Source: Moringa oleifera (taxonomy: Eukaryota; Streptophyta; Magnoliopsida; Brassicales; Moringaceae). Taken from it: DNA of 64,000 bases. Position 1 is the first letter of the stretch; each line of letters opens with the position of its first letter. A program made the translations under genes and the position numbers. Shown here piece by piece: positions 38,141-48,951 of the stretch. A model generated the notes under the pieces. It saw only the letters and a program-made list of their open reading frames with translations. It was not told the origin of the DNA and made no database searches. The stretch covers positions 930,001-994,000 of the forward strand of contig JAJFZO010000863.1 in assembly GCA_021397835.1 (NCBI GenBank). The letters run 5' to 3'.

Positions 38141-39460
38141 TAGGTTGACATCCACCAAATACTTTTTATCAGTATACTGTGATTAAAGACAATCAAGCCT
38201 GCAATTTAATTTAGTTTGCTAATATTCCATAGTAGTAAAAAGTTCAAGGAGCTTAAGAGTTAGAAAATTAATTGATTGTAGTTAATTAATTGAAGAATCT
38301 GGAATCACAAATTGATAGTTGAGGGGTCCAATTGCTTTTTCCAGATAACTGAAGGAAACCTTGATGTAATTTTCCCTAAATTCGAAGCAATTCAACAGAA
38401 TATTTTCTTCTTGATTAACAAAAATAATATGCTTTGGCATACCTGTATTGTGATTTTAAGGTATTGTAGATGGAGGGACACCCTTAAAATGAATGATAGA
38501 ACCATAACTTCTGTTATATCATTCAAGTCAACATGCAGAGTTAATATTTGCAAATTTTTGAACAAACTTGTTTGGTCCTTATGGTTATTATCACCATATC
38601 CACGTTTCTGAGGCCAACAAATATGCTCAGAGACCAGCAGAAATTATTGAAAATGGGATAAGCTGATAACTTTAAGAAACATAAGACCTTAGTAGGAGAA
38701 CTTACCAGCAGATCGCTGCAATACTGTAGGAGGTCTGCAGTTCTGAAGGCTGTTTCTTTGAAGAACCTTAAGAAGCGGTGTCCAGGGAATGAATTCTCTT
38801 GGTACATACATGGAAAACTCTAACATTGGAGGCATTGACCATGAAGTTTCCCCCTAGACAGAGTATGCTGTCAATCTTGAAGACTTCAAGGCCAGGAGCC
38901 GATACGTCAACCTTTATGGCAATGAAGTTTGTTAGCTCCAAGAGCTTAAGTTTCTGGTTTTGAAGTTTGACGCTACTGAATCCAATGCAAGAGATCACCC
39001 TGAGCTCCACCAGGAACTCACAAGCAAACCCTCTCGAGTTTCAGGGTTCGAAGGTTGTGGGCACCATAGAAACCGGAGAAGCTTTCAAGATTGTAGTGGT
39101 TCATCCCAAGAGATGACAGAGTCGGGCAAGAGAGGATCACTTTCAGGAACTTAACTTGCAAGGCGGAAGCACTTCTGGTCCTTTCAGTATAATGTTGTTG
39201 ACAGGGATAACTGTCGCACATGAGGGAAAGCTCTGTTATGGCTTTCTGGGTCAACAAGGTGGATCCATCTGTTCACCTGGCCATTCCTGAAGCTCTCCGA
39301 TAAATGCATGATCCGGCAACTGGTCAGGTGTGTACGGTTAGAATTCAACACGTCGCCTATGAGTAGAACCGCTGACTGCAGCTCCTTCGTGACTGCCCGG
39401 ACGGTATACACAGGGTGATTATGGAACCCTAACTGATGAAAGAGTAATTGATGGTGTAAC

Positions 39461-39551
39461 TCGACCCGTTTGCTGGAACTCACCGTTCTTTTCGGATCAA
39501 ATGTTCTCGACCCGTTTGCTGGAACTCACCATTCTTTTCGGATCAAAGTTC
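39461..39551. repeat. 46-bp tandem duplication inside the F-box pseudogene
   Basis: TCGACCCGTTTGCTGGAACT starts at 39461 and again at 39507. The copies are 46 and 45 bp, nearly identical, with one substitution and one missing base. The duplication disrupts the segment after the F-box. Confidence 0.95.
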
Positions 39552-39907
39552 AGATGGAGCGTACTTCCACAAGTTACTCACCTTTTCGCTAAGATACTCG
39601 TCCTTAAAGCTTCGTCCGTCGGCAACCGAGATACGATTTCGCGCTAGAGCCCGTCAGGAAGCCTGCTGATAAGATCAGGCATTTCCTGGATGTCCGTGGC
39701 CTCCAACTCCCTGGTCTCGACCGCCATAGCTATTTACTTGCTACCCACAGAAAGAGAAAGAGAGCAGGAAGTTCAGGATAAAACCCCTAAGGTAAAACAC
39801 AGAGAGAGAAAGCGAGAAAAGAGAATCTATAGATTTTGAGACTATAGTTCTGGGCCAAAGAAGGGGAAATAGAGAAATAAATCTTGCTCAAAAAGTTGAG
39901 GAGAGGA

Positions 39908-39924
39908 ATATAATTTATATGGCA
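39908..39924 (-). promoter_or_regulatory. TATA box of the F-box pseudogene
   Basis: On the minus strand GCCATATAAATTATATT lies about 185 bases upstream of the ATG at 39727. That is a reasonable distance for a TATA box plus a 5' leader. The intervening DNA is purine/pyrimidine-biased, as in plant leaders. Confidence 0.5.
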
Positions 39925-40072
39925 CGTAATATCCAGTCTCCAGAAAAAGGAAGTGTGCAATCGCTAATGTGCATGCAAAGAAACATGGCAACTAGCTTGG
40001 ATTCTGATTGGCGCACATTCCCTTCTCTCTCATATCAGTCCACTTTAATCTTTGTGGTTTCTACCCTCTCGT

Positions 40073-40083
40073 ATATAAGCCTT
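40073..40083 (+). promoter_or_regulatory. Plus-strand TATA-like promoter, orphan
   Basis: CGTATATAAGC is followed by a C-rich leader and an ATG at 40121 (MARNEDSTKKGGKNYQAEMI). The frame ends after 22 codons in AT-rich DNA. It may be the leftover promoter and first exon of a lost gene, diverging from the F-box promoter. No downstream coding exon was found. Confidence 0.3.
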
Positions 40084-40199
40084 CCCTTCTCCCTTCCCCC
40101 CACGGCCCACCCGCCCCCCACATGGCTAGAAATGAGGATAGCACCAAAAAGGGGGGAAAAAATTACCAAGCTGAGATGATAACAAAGTGAAATATTAAA

Positions 40200-41391
40200 A
40201 TTTCAATATTGTAAAACTACATATAGTTTATAAAAGATGGCCAAGAAAAGGTACAATGCATTTTGATATTCATATAATATTATTAATTTAATTATCAAAT
40301 TTAATAAAATATAGATCAATCAATAATATGTAATCAAACTTAATAGCGCATAATATCATAAATATGTTAAAAAAATTCAAATGTGATTTATTAATAATTA
40401 ATGTTTTTAGTTTTTATATAATAAATTTACATGTTTTTTAAAAGATCATTTGACTGAAATGATAGTCATCGAAACATAAATATGTACTAATTATTATAAA
40501 CAACGAAAAGTTTGCTATGTTAATCCACTTAGATTTATATTTTTATGACTTCAATTTATAAAATAAATTATTAATCTTTCAACAAACTAGTTATTGTAAA
40601 TTAAATTGATAAGAAATGCATATATATATATATATATATGTATGTTAATCTTTGTGGAAAAAATCATTTTTTCTAAAAATAACAAAAATAAATAAATAAA
40701 TGCTAATTATTTTGGGAAGCATTTTATCCATAATAAAAGGTTAATTATAATATGATAATGTGTTAAAGCAGATTAGGTGTATGATTAAGTGAAGGTGAGT
40801 AGGCCACAATTAAGGAAAAAAAATTGTTAATGTTTAAAAGATTTTGGTTAATTAAATCTTTTTCTTCAAGTTTTTTTAGTAATTTTTTTATTTTTTAATA
40901 GATTGTCTTTATTGAAATGTGAGTAATTATATCTTTACTCGCGACAAAAAATAACAGAAAGTCAAATTCAACGTTTCTCCTCACTCTTCCATTGCCTTCG
41001 CCTTTCCTATTTCACGGCTCTCACAATCTCACTGAACTTAAAGTAATTTTGTATTTATTTTTGTCAATTAAGCATAAAAAGGTAACGAGAAATTATCGAA
41101 ACTATTAGAAATCTGAAAATGTATACTTTTAAAACGATTATTTTGACAAAAAATTGAGTTTTTTGTTTTTTATATGCTCAAACTGAATCATTTTATGATA
41201 TTTGATTGTTTGTTTGTTTGCTTGCTCTTTTTCTTTTTTTTGCCAGTTTAAGCTTATGTTATGCATGTTAAAGCATAACTAAATGTTTTTGTTATATTTT
41301 AAATTATTTAAGTTATTGGTTTATGAATCTTTAATGTTGAACTTTTTTTTTAATTTTCTTTTGATATTTTAAAGCCAATGCATTTGTTTAA

Positions 41392-41430
<39 letters not shown>

Positions 41431-41869
41431 CATATTTTGCATTTTTTTGTTCAATTTATTATGCTTGGGCGTGAATTCAGCAAATGTTATTCCTAACAAG
41501 TTTCTTTGAATCGTGGCATGATATTGAGAATCGTGACTAAAATTCTAAAATCATTTCTTATTTTACAAGTTTGTAACTGTTTGTTATATTTAGTAACAAG
41601 TTTCTTTTCATTTTATATTCGTATCTATATTTCATATTTTATGTTTACTTCTTATAATTTTGTGTCCATATTTTATATTTTTTGCAACATTTTATAAATC
41701 GTAACTTCTTTCTTACCATTTCATATATACATTTTAAATTTCATGATAACATTTTATAATGAGTTACTATTTTTACAATTTTGTGATTACTAATTTATTT
41801 CTGACATTGTTTTTTTATTCACTCTGCAGAAAAAACGTGTTACTAAAAATATTTAATCCCTAAAGAGAG
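40200..41869. other. AT-rich stretch left of the MULE-like genes, no gene seen
   Basis: Includes TA microsatellites at 40619-40640 and 41395-41427. A GC-richer patch at about 40930-41040 could be a leader of the DUF1985-type gene. No coding domain was recognised. Confidence 0.55.
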
Positions 41870-43740
41870 TTGAAAGCCTTCAAAGGATATTGAAGCATTG
41901 CGATATTGATGTTGTACCAAACATAAAAAGTGTTTTGAATGACTTTAGAGGTAGAAATTCAATGACACTTGTCTTAGTCACTTGGAATAAAGCGAGAATT
42001 TCATATTTTCTGGATTTGTCATCCATAATTTAATGCTTTAAGAGATCGATCAAGCTAATAATGAAAAAAAGTGGTTTCAACTTAGGAAGCACAAGGTACG
42101 TTTTAGTAAAGAAGAATTTGTTTAATCATTGGGTTAAGATTTAGAGGACTACTAGACATAAACTTGATTCCATGGAATCTGTCTCGCATCCACGTTAAGT
42201 ATTTTAATGAGAAGGACAAGCTCACCACCAATGTTTTGAAGTTAAAGCTGCTTGAAGGAGAATTTGTTGAAGACCATGATGATGTCGTGAAACTTATGCT
42301 TGTCAACTTGCTTAAAGCTTTGATCAAATGCGATGATGAGCAATAACATGTCTCCCTGTGATGGTTTCACTTTGTTGATGATCTGGAAGCATTTAATAGC
42401 TTCCTATGGGGCAAGTTGATGTATTACAACTCTGTAATGCAATTTGGCTCTTGCAACTTGAAATATTCAATGCAACAAATTATGATACAACATTTATGAT
42501 TTCATTTAGCATTATAAATAATGAAATTTAAAGTTTATTTGTTTAATGTTAATTTTCATTTCAATTCATTAAAAACTTTGCAATAACTAAATTTCTTTTT
42601 TTTTTATTTTTTTTCATAAGGTGTTTGCCTTCAAAGTGATACCCAACACTAAATAGCATACTACAAGGGTAGTGAGACCACCATTACCTAGAATTTGCTA
42701 GTGAAAGTTCAAACCATAAGTCTCATAATTGCCATTGTAAGAAGGTTTTTACAAACATTACGAGTTGAAATTATGCTTTTTGTTTTGTAAATTTGTTATA
42801 TCATTAGCTAAATCATTATATCATCTTGAAATGATAAGAATGTTAACACAATCGTGACATTATTTCATGATTCATTAGGACTTTTATAGAATCGTTACAT
42901 CATTTAGAAAATCATTACAACATTGACACATTCGTTACAACTTTTTCATTATCGTGTCATCATTTACATATATTAATTTCTTCATTTTTATAAATTCATT
43001 ACTTGAAGTTTAACAATTAACTACTGTTTTAGATGGCGGCCAAGGTTAGGCTTAAGCCAATCGATGTTGCGCACTAGGCCCTAGATTATGCAAGGCTTAA
43101 AGAGACTGTGCTGCCACTACATCCATATAAGGCAACGTAGTCTTGAGTTGATAAGGACAATGAGGCATCTAATAGCGGGATAAGGAAATAGAGATCATCT
43201 CTACTTAAAGTAAGCCTACTAAAGTGCCAATAGTTTTAGCAAAAACATATAAGGTATGTTTCGCTTGTGTTTAATCAATATTTATTTATATATATTTTAT
43301 CGTTTTTTCCCATTTTGATTTTTTGTTTCATTGATGACTCAATGTAATGCTAATTTGGTTTCATTATTGCTCCAAGATTGAAGGATGAGGTTATGGAGGA
43401 AGAAAGGGAAAGTGATGAGGTTAAAGGAGAAGGAGAGGAAAGGGTGGAGAGGCAAAGTAAGAAGGTGAGGAAGGATAAGGTGCCTCGCATTGATTAAAAA
43501 GAGGGACATAGTAGGTGTAGAGCGAAAGTCTTGAGCTAAGAGGGTGGCGAGTGGGCTTGAGATTTAACTTTCCCTCGATGCCTCAAAGTCAAAAGTAAAT
43601 CTCATGGATGCGAGCATGGCAAAGAATGATGTAGAGGTTATGGTTGCCATTTCTTAGATCTAATAAGCACTCTGACCATCAGATCGAAACCCTACACGCA
43701 TCAAGTTTTCCTAGACCATAATGAAGTAACCTAATTTTCA
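41870..43740 (+). pseudogene. Decayed DUF1985-type protein gene of a MULE (Ulp1-associated family)
   Basis: Plus-strand fragments match the order of DUF1985 proteins carried by plant MULE and Ulp1-type elements. They are RVSYFLDLSS-like text near 42000, then KYFNEKDKLTTNVLKLKLLE (42196-42255) and DDVVKLMLVNLLKALIKCDD. Next come FVDDLEAFNSFLWGKLMYY (about 42370-42425) and AFKVIP and LPRILLVKV (42625-42710). A later segment begins MAAKVRLKPIDVAH (about 43033) and is followed by a charged Glu/Lys-rich stretch (43380-43500). Stops and frameshifts occur throughout. The protease (C48) domain usually found downstream was not seen. Intron-like gaps hold a recurring TTACAAGATTTTA motif. Confidence 0.65.
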
Positions 43741-44399
43741 ACTTTATTAAGACTGTTACATGATTTAATTTTGTTACAAGATTTTATAAAAATTTTTACA
43801 ATACATAAATTTCATTACAAGATTTTATCATAAGTTGAAAATTCATTACAAGATTTTAGAGAAATTATTATAAGATTTCAGTTTCATTTCAAAATTTTGG
43901 AAAAATCATTAGAAGATTTCATTTTTGTTACAAGATTTTACATGGTAAATGATTTCATTATCATTTTTTCTTTTTAGTAAATGACTTATTTTTCATTCCT
44001 TGTAAGGGAGCAATAATGCAGCTTCCACAACATTCCCACTTACTAGTGGCAAGATTACGAAGCATGTGGAGGTTGAGGAGTTTAGAGGGTTTAAAGATGA
44101 GAAGCATGGATGAGAGGGATTTGAAGAATTCTCTCCCCATTATAGGGTATTCTTTAGTTCCTCATACAACTTGCTAGCTTACCATTATTCAACAATAATA
44201 TCATAACCCTTCTGACTTCATCAAACACATCACAATTAAACTTATCACCAAGTGGATTGATTGGCTCAGTTTATGTTGCTACTAAGTGCCTTTATTTATT
44301 GTAATCAGACCAAAAGGTTATGAAATCAACGTTGTGTTCCCTACAAGAGTGAATACTAGTGAAATTACTACAACAAGTAATAATGAACAATAAAAATAT

Positions 44400-46660
44400 T
44401 AACAATAAGACAACAAATATCACTTAGAAGTTGTTATTACATACGCACATGATAAAAAAATTAGTCTGAAACTCTTGACAAGTGCAATTACGTTCCGTAA
44501 GATTAATAATCGCTTCTTTACCCTTTCGTTTAACAAAAATATATTTCAATCAATATTGAAAGTCGTCATCTGTAATGAAATTTTTTTCTCTTAATTATTA
44601 AGAAATGAACCCATCTTGTTAGTTGTGCACTCCAAGCCTTGGCTTTTTCATGTTGGTCATAGAACTAATGTTGCATTATATCTCTAATAAGTTTTATTAA
44701 AGCCATAACGAGTAACTCGCGAGCAAATCGAAAACAAAAATTCAAACTCTCAGCAATTTTAGTTGTCATGAGTGGTATCATCTAAGAAGACAATATACAC
44801 AAGACCATTTTTCAGACCTCTTTTCATGATATATTTAAAGGCCGAAGGGTGATTAGCTTGCAATTCAAATATTAATTTGTTGAATTTAAATTCTCGATAT
44901 ACCTTATCATTCTGTAAAATATCTTGACATATCTTTTCTCTTGAATTTATTCTTTATGTTCTAGATCAAATGCTAAGAACATAACTCATGATAATAATCA
45001 AGGTAAATCTTTGCGGTGGCTTTCATAATACTAGCATGATGGTCTGATATAATAACTAAGTAATCAACAAAATCAATTGCTTCTTTTAGTTACTCTAAAA
45101 ACCACTCTTATGCATTATAATTCTCTGAGTTACCATAACCAAATACTACTGGATATATCTGTTTATCCCCATCCTTCCATATTGCTACAAATATTACACC
45201 ATAGTACCTCCTTTTTAGATTAATGGAATCGATAGTAATGATCAGTTTAATCACTAAATAGAATTCTCTTACGATTGCCTAAGAGTTACAAAAAAAAAAA
45301 CTTAAATCGATTAATCTCATCTTTGATGCATATATATATGAGTCCTAGTTCTTGGATTAATTATTTGCAATATATGACAGTATGACAACAATTATTAGTA
45401 TGACTCAATTAGATCATCATATGTAAGAGACAATACAGATTTTTTAGCCTTTCAAACTTTACTGCATAATATTTATATACCATATGGTTCTTTCAAATCA
45501 CCTATGATGTCTTTCGGTTTAGTGATTCTAGTATTAATAGACAACCTTTAAGTTATAATTTTCTCAATAATGAAGGAACTTACATATCGATGCCATCAAT
45601 GTAACTCATTAACTATGCAAGTGTGTATTAAATCACACCTCTAATATAAAAAAATTGTCCTTGTGCAACACTCATAGCACGGACCTTTCATGCATATTTA
45701 ATTTTCTTCTTTACAAGCAATCTTGAATACTAATTTGTTAGATTCAGTGACTTTGAATTCAAAGTTTTCAATTGATAAATACATCCTAAACATTGCTTTA
45801 ACTCTTTCTTGTTTAGAAAAAATTGACCTTTAGTAAGCACGTAAATTAGAGACATTAATTACATAGTATGAACTGAAACAATATTGTACAATTTAATATT
45901 CAACACACTATACCTTTTAGTGATGTCATCACTTGTATCATTATGTACTTTAAGGTAGGATAAGATGTAAATTATAGCCATTAATTATATAGTAAGAGCC
46001 GAAGCAATACTGTATAATTTAGTATTCAACACGTTATACCTTTTAGTCACTTGTATTATTATGTACTTCAAAGCATGTAAATAGGATAATATGTAAATCC
46101 TTATTAAAGTCTTCATTGTCGGGTTTTACTTCTTAAATAGGTTCACATTGCTCTTCCCTAGTAAGCTAAGTAGGCTAAGTTTTTATGATTCACACCTAAC
46201 ATCATAGTCAATCGGTTCATCCAAATTGATCTCATCAGTATGCTAAATGTCAACAAAAATCTTATTATAGAAGAATGTTTTCGTACCTAATTTTTTTTTT
46301 AAAATAATTAGATTGTTACTGTTACAAGAATTAAAATGATTGATTTGTCGTGGAATTCCACCGTCACATATGCTATGTGTGTTCTTAATAAATTTTTGCT
46401 CCACTAAATCAATAATTACACGAGAAACTATATTATCATTATAAAACATAAACTCAACATCATCATCATTCATCAACTCAATTTTATCAACAGTTTTTCA
46501 TATCTAATTATGGTGTAATACAATATCATACTTAGAGAAATCAATATCCACGCAAAATTTAACTAAATCTAATAATTGCACATACGTCAAACTTTTTCAA
46601 ACAAAATACCTTTGATTTTTGATAGCCCTATCAGTATACTCAAAATTTTCTCTTCACTCA
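44400..46660 (-). pseudogene. mudrA: mudrA-like MULE transposase, decayed
   Basis: On the minus strand an N-terminal region (about 46560-46240) contains DISKYDIVLHHN and NDDDVEFMFYNDN, as in the plant MULE DBD region. The DDE core includes TIDSINLKRRYYGVIFVAIW (Asp codon 45228-45230), YPVVFGYGNSEN, a disrupted EWFLE, and LVIISDHHASIMKA (Asp codon 45042-45044). These equal the DGTHLK and SDRHxSI motifs. Then comes AESLNFCFRFARELLVMALI (about 44765-44700) and a SWIM-type zinc-binding start, INLTERNCTCQEFQ (about 44515-44475). Order and spacing fit MURA transposases. Many stops; a 126-bp tandem duplication interrupts it at 45841-46090. Terminal inverted repeats were not found, so the element's ends are unknown. 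Confidence 0.75.
45841..46083. repeat. Two-copy tandem repeat, 126-bp step, inside the MULE
   Basis: GTAAATTAKAGMCATTAATT starts at 45841 and again at 45967. Both copies continue to TATACCTTTTAGT...CACTTGTATYATTATGTACT. The second copy lacks about 8 bp where the first has GATGTCAT. Confidence 0.85.
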
Positions 46661-46719
46661 TCCTTCCAAGTCACAATGCTACACATTCTGCTATACCCAT
46701 GAAAATATTTTAGAAAAGA

Positions 46720-47000
46720 AGCGATAATTTTAGAAAAAAAATAGAAGTAACTTCTTTAGAATGATTTCATAAAAAAATAACAATTTGATAAAAAGAGTTA
46801 CAATTTTAAGGAAAAAAATAACGATTTTAAAAAAGAAAAAATGATTAAAAAATTAATCATTTTAATAAATAAGTAATGATTTTATTAAAAAAATTACAAT
46901 TTTAATAATTATGTTTCGATTTTATAAAAAAATTACGCTTTCTTCAATGATGTCATAGTTTAATAATTGAATTATAATTATGCAAATTATATTATAATTT
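46720..47000. repeat. Degenerate A-rich short repeat (TTACAATTTTAAWAAA-type)
   Basis: A run of variants of TAAAAAAATTACAATTTTA and AATGATTTTA at irregular 20-30 bp spacing. Related TTACAAGATTTTA variants recur at about 41500-41800, 42830-43010 and 43740-43980, in the introns or flanks of the MULE-type genes. Confidence 0.65.
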
Positions 47001-48447
47001 GATCATTACACGATTCTTTATTCGAAATAACAAAATAAATAATACGCTAGAATCTTTTGTTAAAATAAATCAAATCTTTATGATGTTAAAATATATTATC
47101 ATCCAAACATATATATTTCATCATTTTCATTTACTTGAACTCTTTTTGATTTTGAAAAATAATATGTTACAAAAAATACGTAAAAAATTTTCTTTATTTT
47201 TATTTATTCTGTCTTCTTTTATTTTTATTTTCTATTTTATTTCATATTTTATGACCTTATTCAATCTATGTATAAAGTTATAAAATGAACAATAACTGCC
47301 TTTATTTTTTTTTTTTTTTTTTGAACCTTGGTTACGTACATCTTAAAGAAAAAGTAGAGAAAGAGAGACGAATATAAAGAAAAAAAAAAGCTCAAAAAGA
47401 CAAAGAGAATGAGTGAGAAAAAGTCAGAAAAGAGAAAGAGAGACAAAGCTCAAGAAAAGGGAGAAAGTATTCAGGCAATGTGCATCAAAATTTTAAATTC
47501 ATTCATTTTAAGAATAACATTATCTTTTACAAAAATATTTTTATTACCACAACATATTTAAGTGCTAAAGAAACAATTTGCTCTTATAAGACTGGAGTGG
47601 AAAGGTTTGAGAGTGGGAGATTAAAAGCCACGATCCTCGCTTCTTCCAAGTCAAACATCTCGCTAGCCTTGGGTCTGCTACTTCTACCACCATCATCTTT
47701 GTTAAAAACTCACCCTTTTCAAAAAGCCTCCGTTCCGTTGCCAATTTCAACGTGGTCACTCTCAATCTGTGTATATGATTTTTAATATAAATAAATTATA
47801 AAAAAAATTAAAAAATTAGATTAAAAAAACTAAAATAAAAAACAATTTGAAGATAAAAATAAATACGTATAAACCAACATGATATTTCAGATTAAAATAA
47901 TTTATAAATACAAAATATTTATATTATTTTATATTAAAATTTTAATTTTATAATGTAATAAAAGTAAAATTATCATAAAATTTTTGATTTATTATTTATT
48001 ATTTTTTAAAAATTATTAAATACCAAAATTTGATGTGACATTTAAAGTAAATACAATAATTTTATAAAATTTTTATTCTTTAATTTTTAATTTTACATAA
48101 AAATATTATTTTTTAGTTTTAAAAAATTTTAATTTATTTTTTAAAAAATTTAGTAAATAAATTAAAATTTTCAAAACATTTTTTATAAACAGGTTAATTA
48201 TTTAATTTATAAATTTTTGATTATATACGGAATACTTATTTTACGTTTCGCTACCTTGAGGTACTATCAGGTTCTATGAAGACATGTAATAGGGTGATTA
48301 TGGTAAGCTTGACTCATAAGTGCCACTCTTAGAGGTAACTTTTTATGTTAGTGTTCACAGAACTTGAATTTGGATCTCAAGAACCTTATTAGTGTTATGC
48401 TTTCGATGCTCATTTCGATCACAATTTCTTCAACATGATCTACCGTT
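47001..48447. other. Intergenic stretch with a GC-richer island, no assigned gene
   Basis: Mostly AT-rich. A patch of about 190 bp at 47580-47770 is notably GC-richer and open in frames on both strands; it could be a captured exon fragment, but no domain was recognised. A purine-rich stretch at 47340-47470 is low complexity. Confidence 0.5.
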
Positions 48448-48930
48448 TAGAGCAATTTCAACTCTAAACATCAAATTTAATATCATTTTGATGTTAAAAA
48501 GGGTATTTTTTAAAGAAATATTTCAATACCAAATTTTTATCTTCAATTCATTGGCATTAAATTGATGTTGTAAATTATTTACAATAATTATTTGTAAATA
48601 ATATATATAATATTAATTAATTAATTTGAGATAATAAAAATAATATCTACATTCTTAATAATGATTTTAAAGTTAGTTTATCATTGTTTGAGTGATTTGG
48701 TTCTAATTAATTTGAATCTATGTTCTAATTGTTAATATCTTGTTTTGTTTGTCTTAATTATGATTTTTATTAGGGTAAATTTTATTTTTATTATATTTAC
48801 TCAGAGTTCAAAGTATTTATATCATGAATTTTTATTAACTAAAATTTTTTATATTTTTAAGTATTACTTTTAATATCATATGTAATTTTATCATTAGTCA
48901 AATATCTAATTGATAATAATAATTTACATA
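48448..48930. mobile_element. Truncated relative of the PIF/Harbinger element
   Basis: The sequence from CAATTTCAACTCTAAACATC through TTTGATGTTAAA and CAATTCATTGGCATTAAATT parallels the left 150 bp of the element at 9356. A later TTAGTTTATCATTGTTTGAG block parallels its middle (about 9726). The terminal repeat is worn away and no right end was found. Confidence 0.6.
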
Positions 48931-48951
48931 AATTAAAGGGTAAATGTTACA

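Larger units (their letters stand above)
29266..39727 (-). pseudogene. F-box/LRR/FBD pseudogene, split by CACTA-B in its last exon
   Basis: An ATG at 39727 (MAVETRELEATDIQEMPDLI) opens an F-box (SRLPDGL, stop, REIVSRLPTDEALRTSILAKR), the substrate-recruiting motif of SCF ligases. LRR-like text follows (KAITELSLMCDSYP, LKLLELTNFIAIKVDVSAPG, LCLGGNFMVNASNVRVF). An exon ends at a GTAAGT donor near 38705. The next exon, about 38612-38446, reads LQILTLHVDLNDITEV and ends at CAG/GTATGC. The last exon starts near 38200-38170 and is cut by CACTA-B at 38140. It resumes at 29581 with the FBD domain (SLKQVTIKGFKG, LELELGKYLVTKAIKMEKIT) and ends NLEVRAEPLNVGSHS at a TGA at 29268-29266. Lesions beyond the transposon: an in-frame TAG in the F-box, a one-base loss after LAKR, a 46-bp tandem duplication (39461-39551), and in the FBD exon one stop and two frame changes. 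Not functional. Plant FBD-type F-box genes are a large, rapidly decaying family. Confidence 0.85.

Noticed and set aside
46999..47283. 94-codon plus-strand open frame
   Set aside because: Its composition is almost entirely I, F, L, K and N from AT-rich DNA, with no domain or conserved context; most likely chance.
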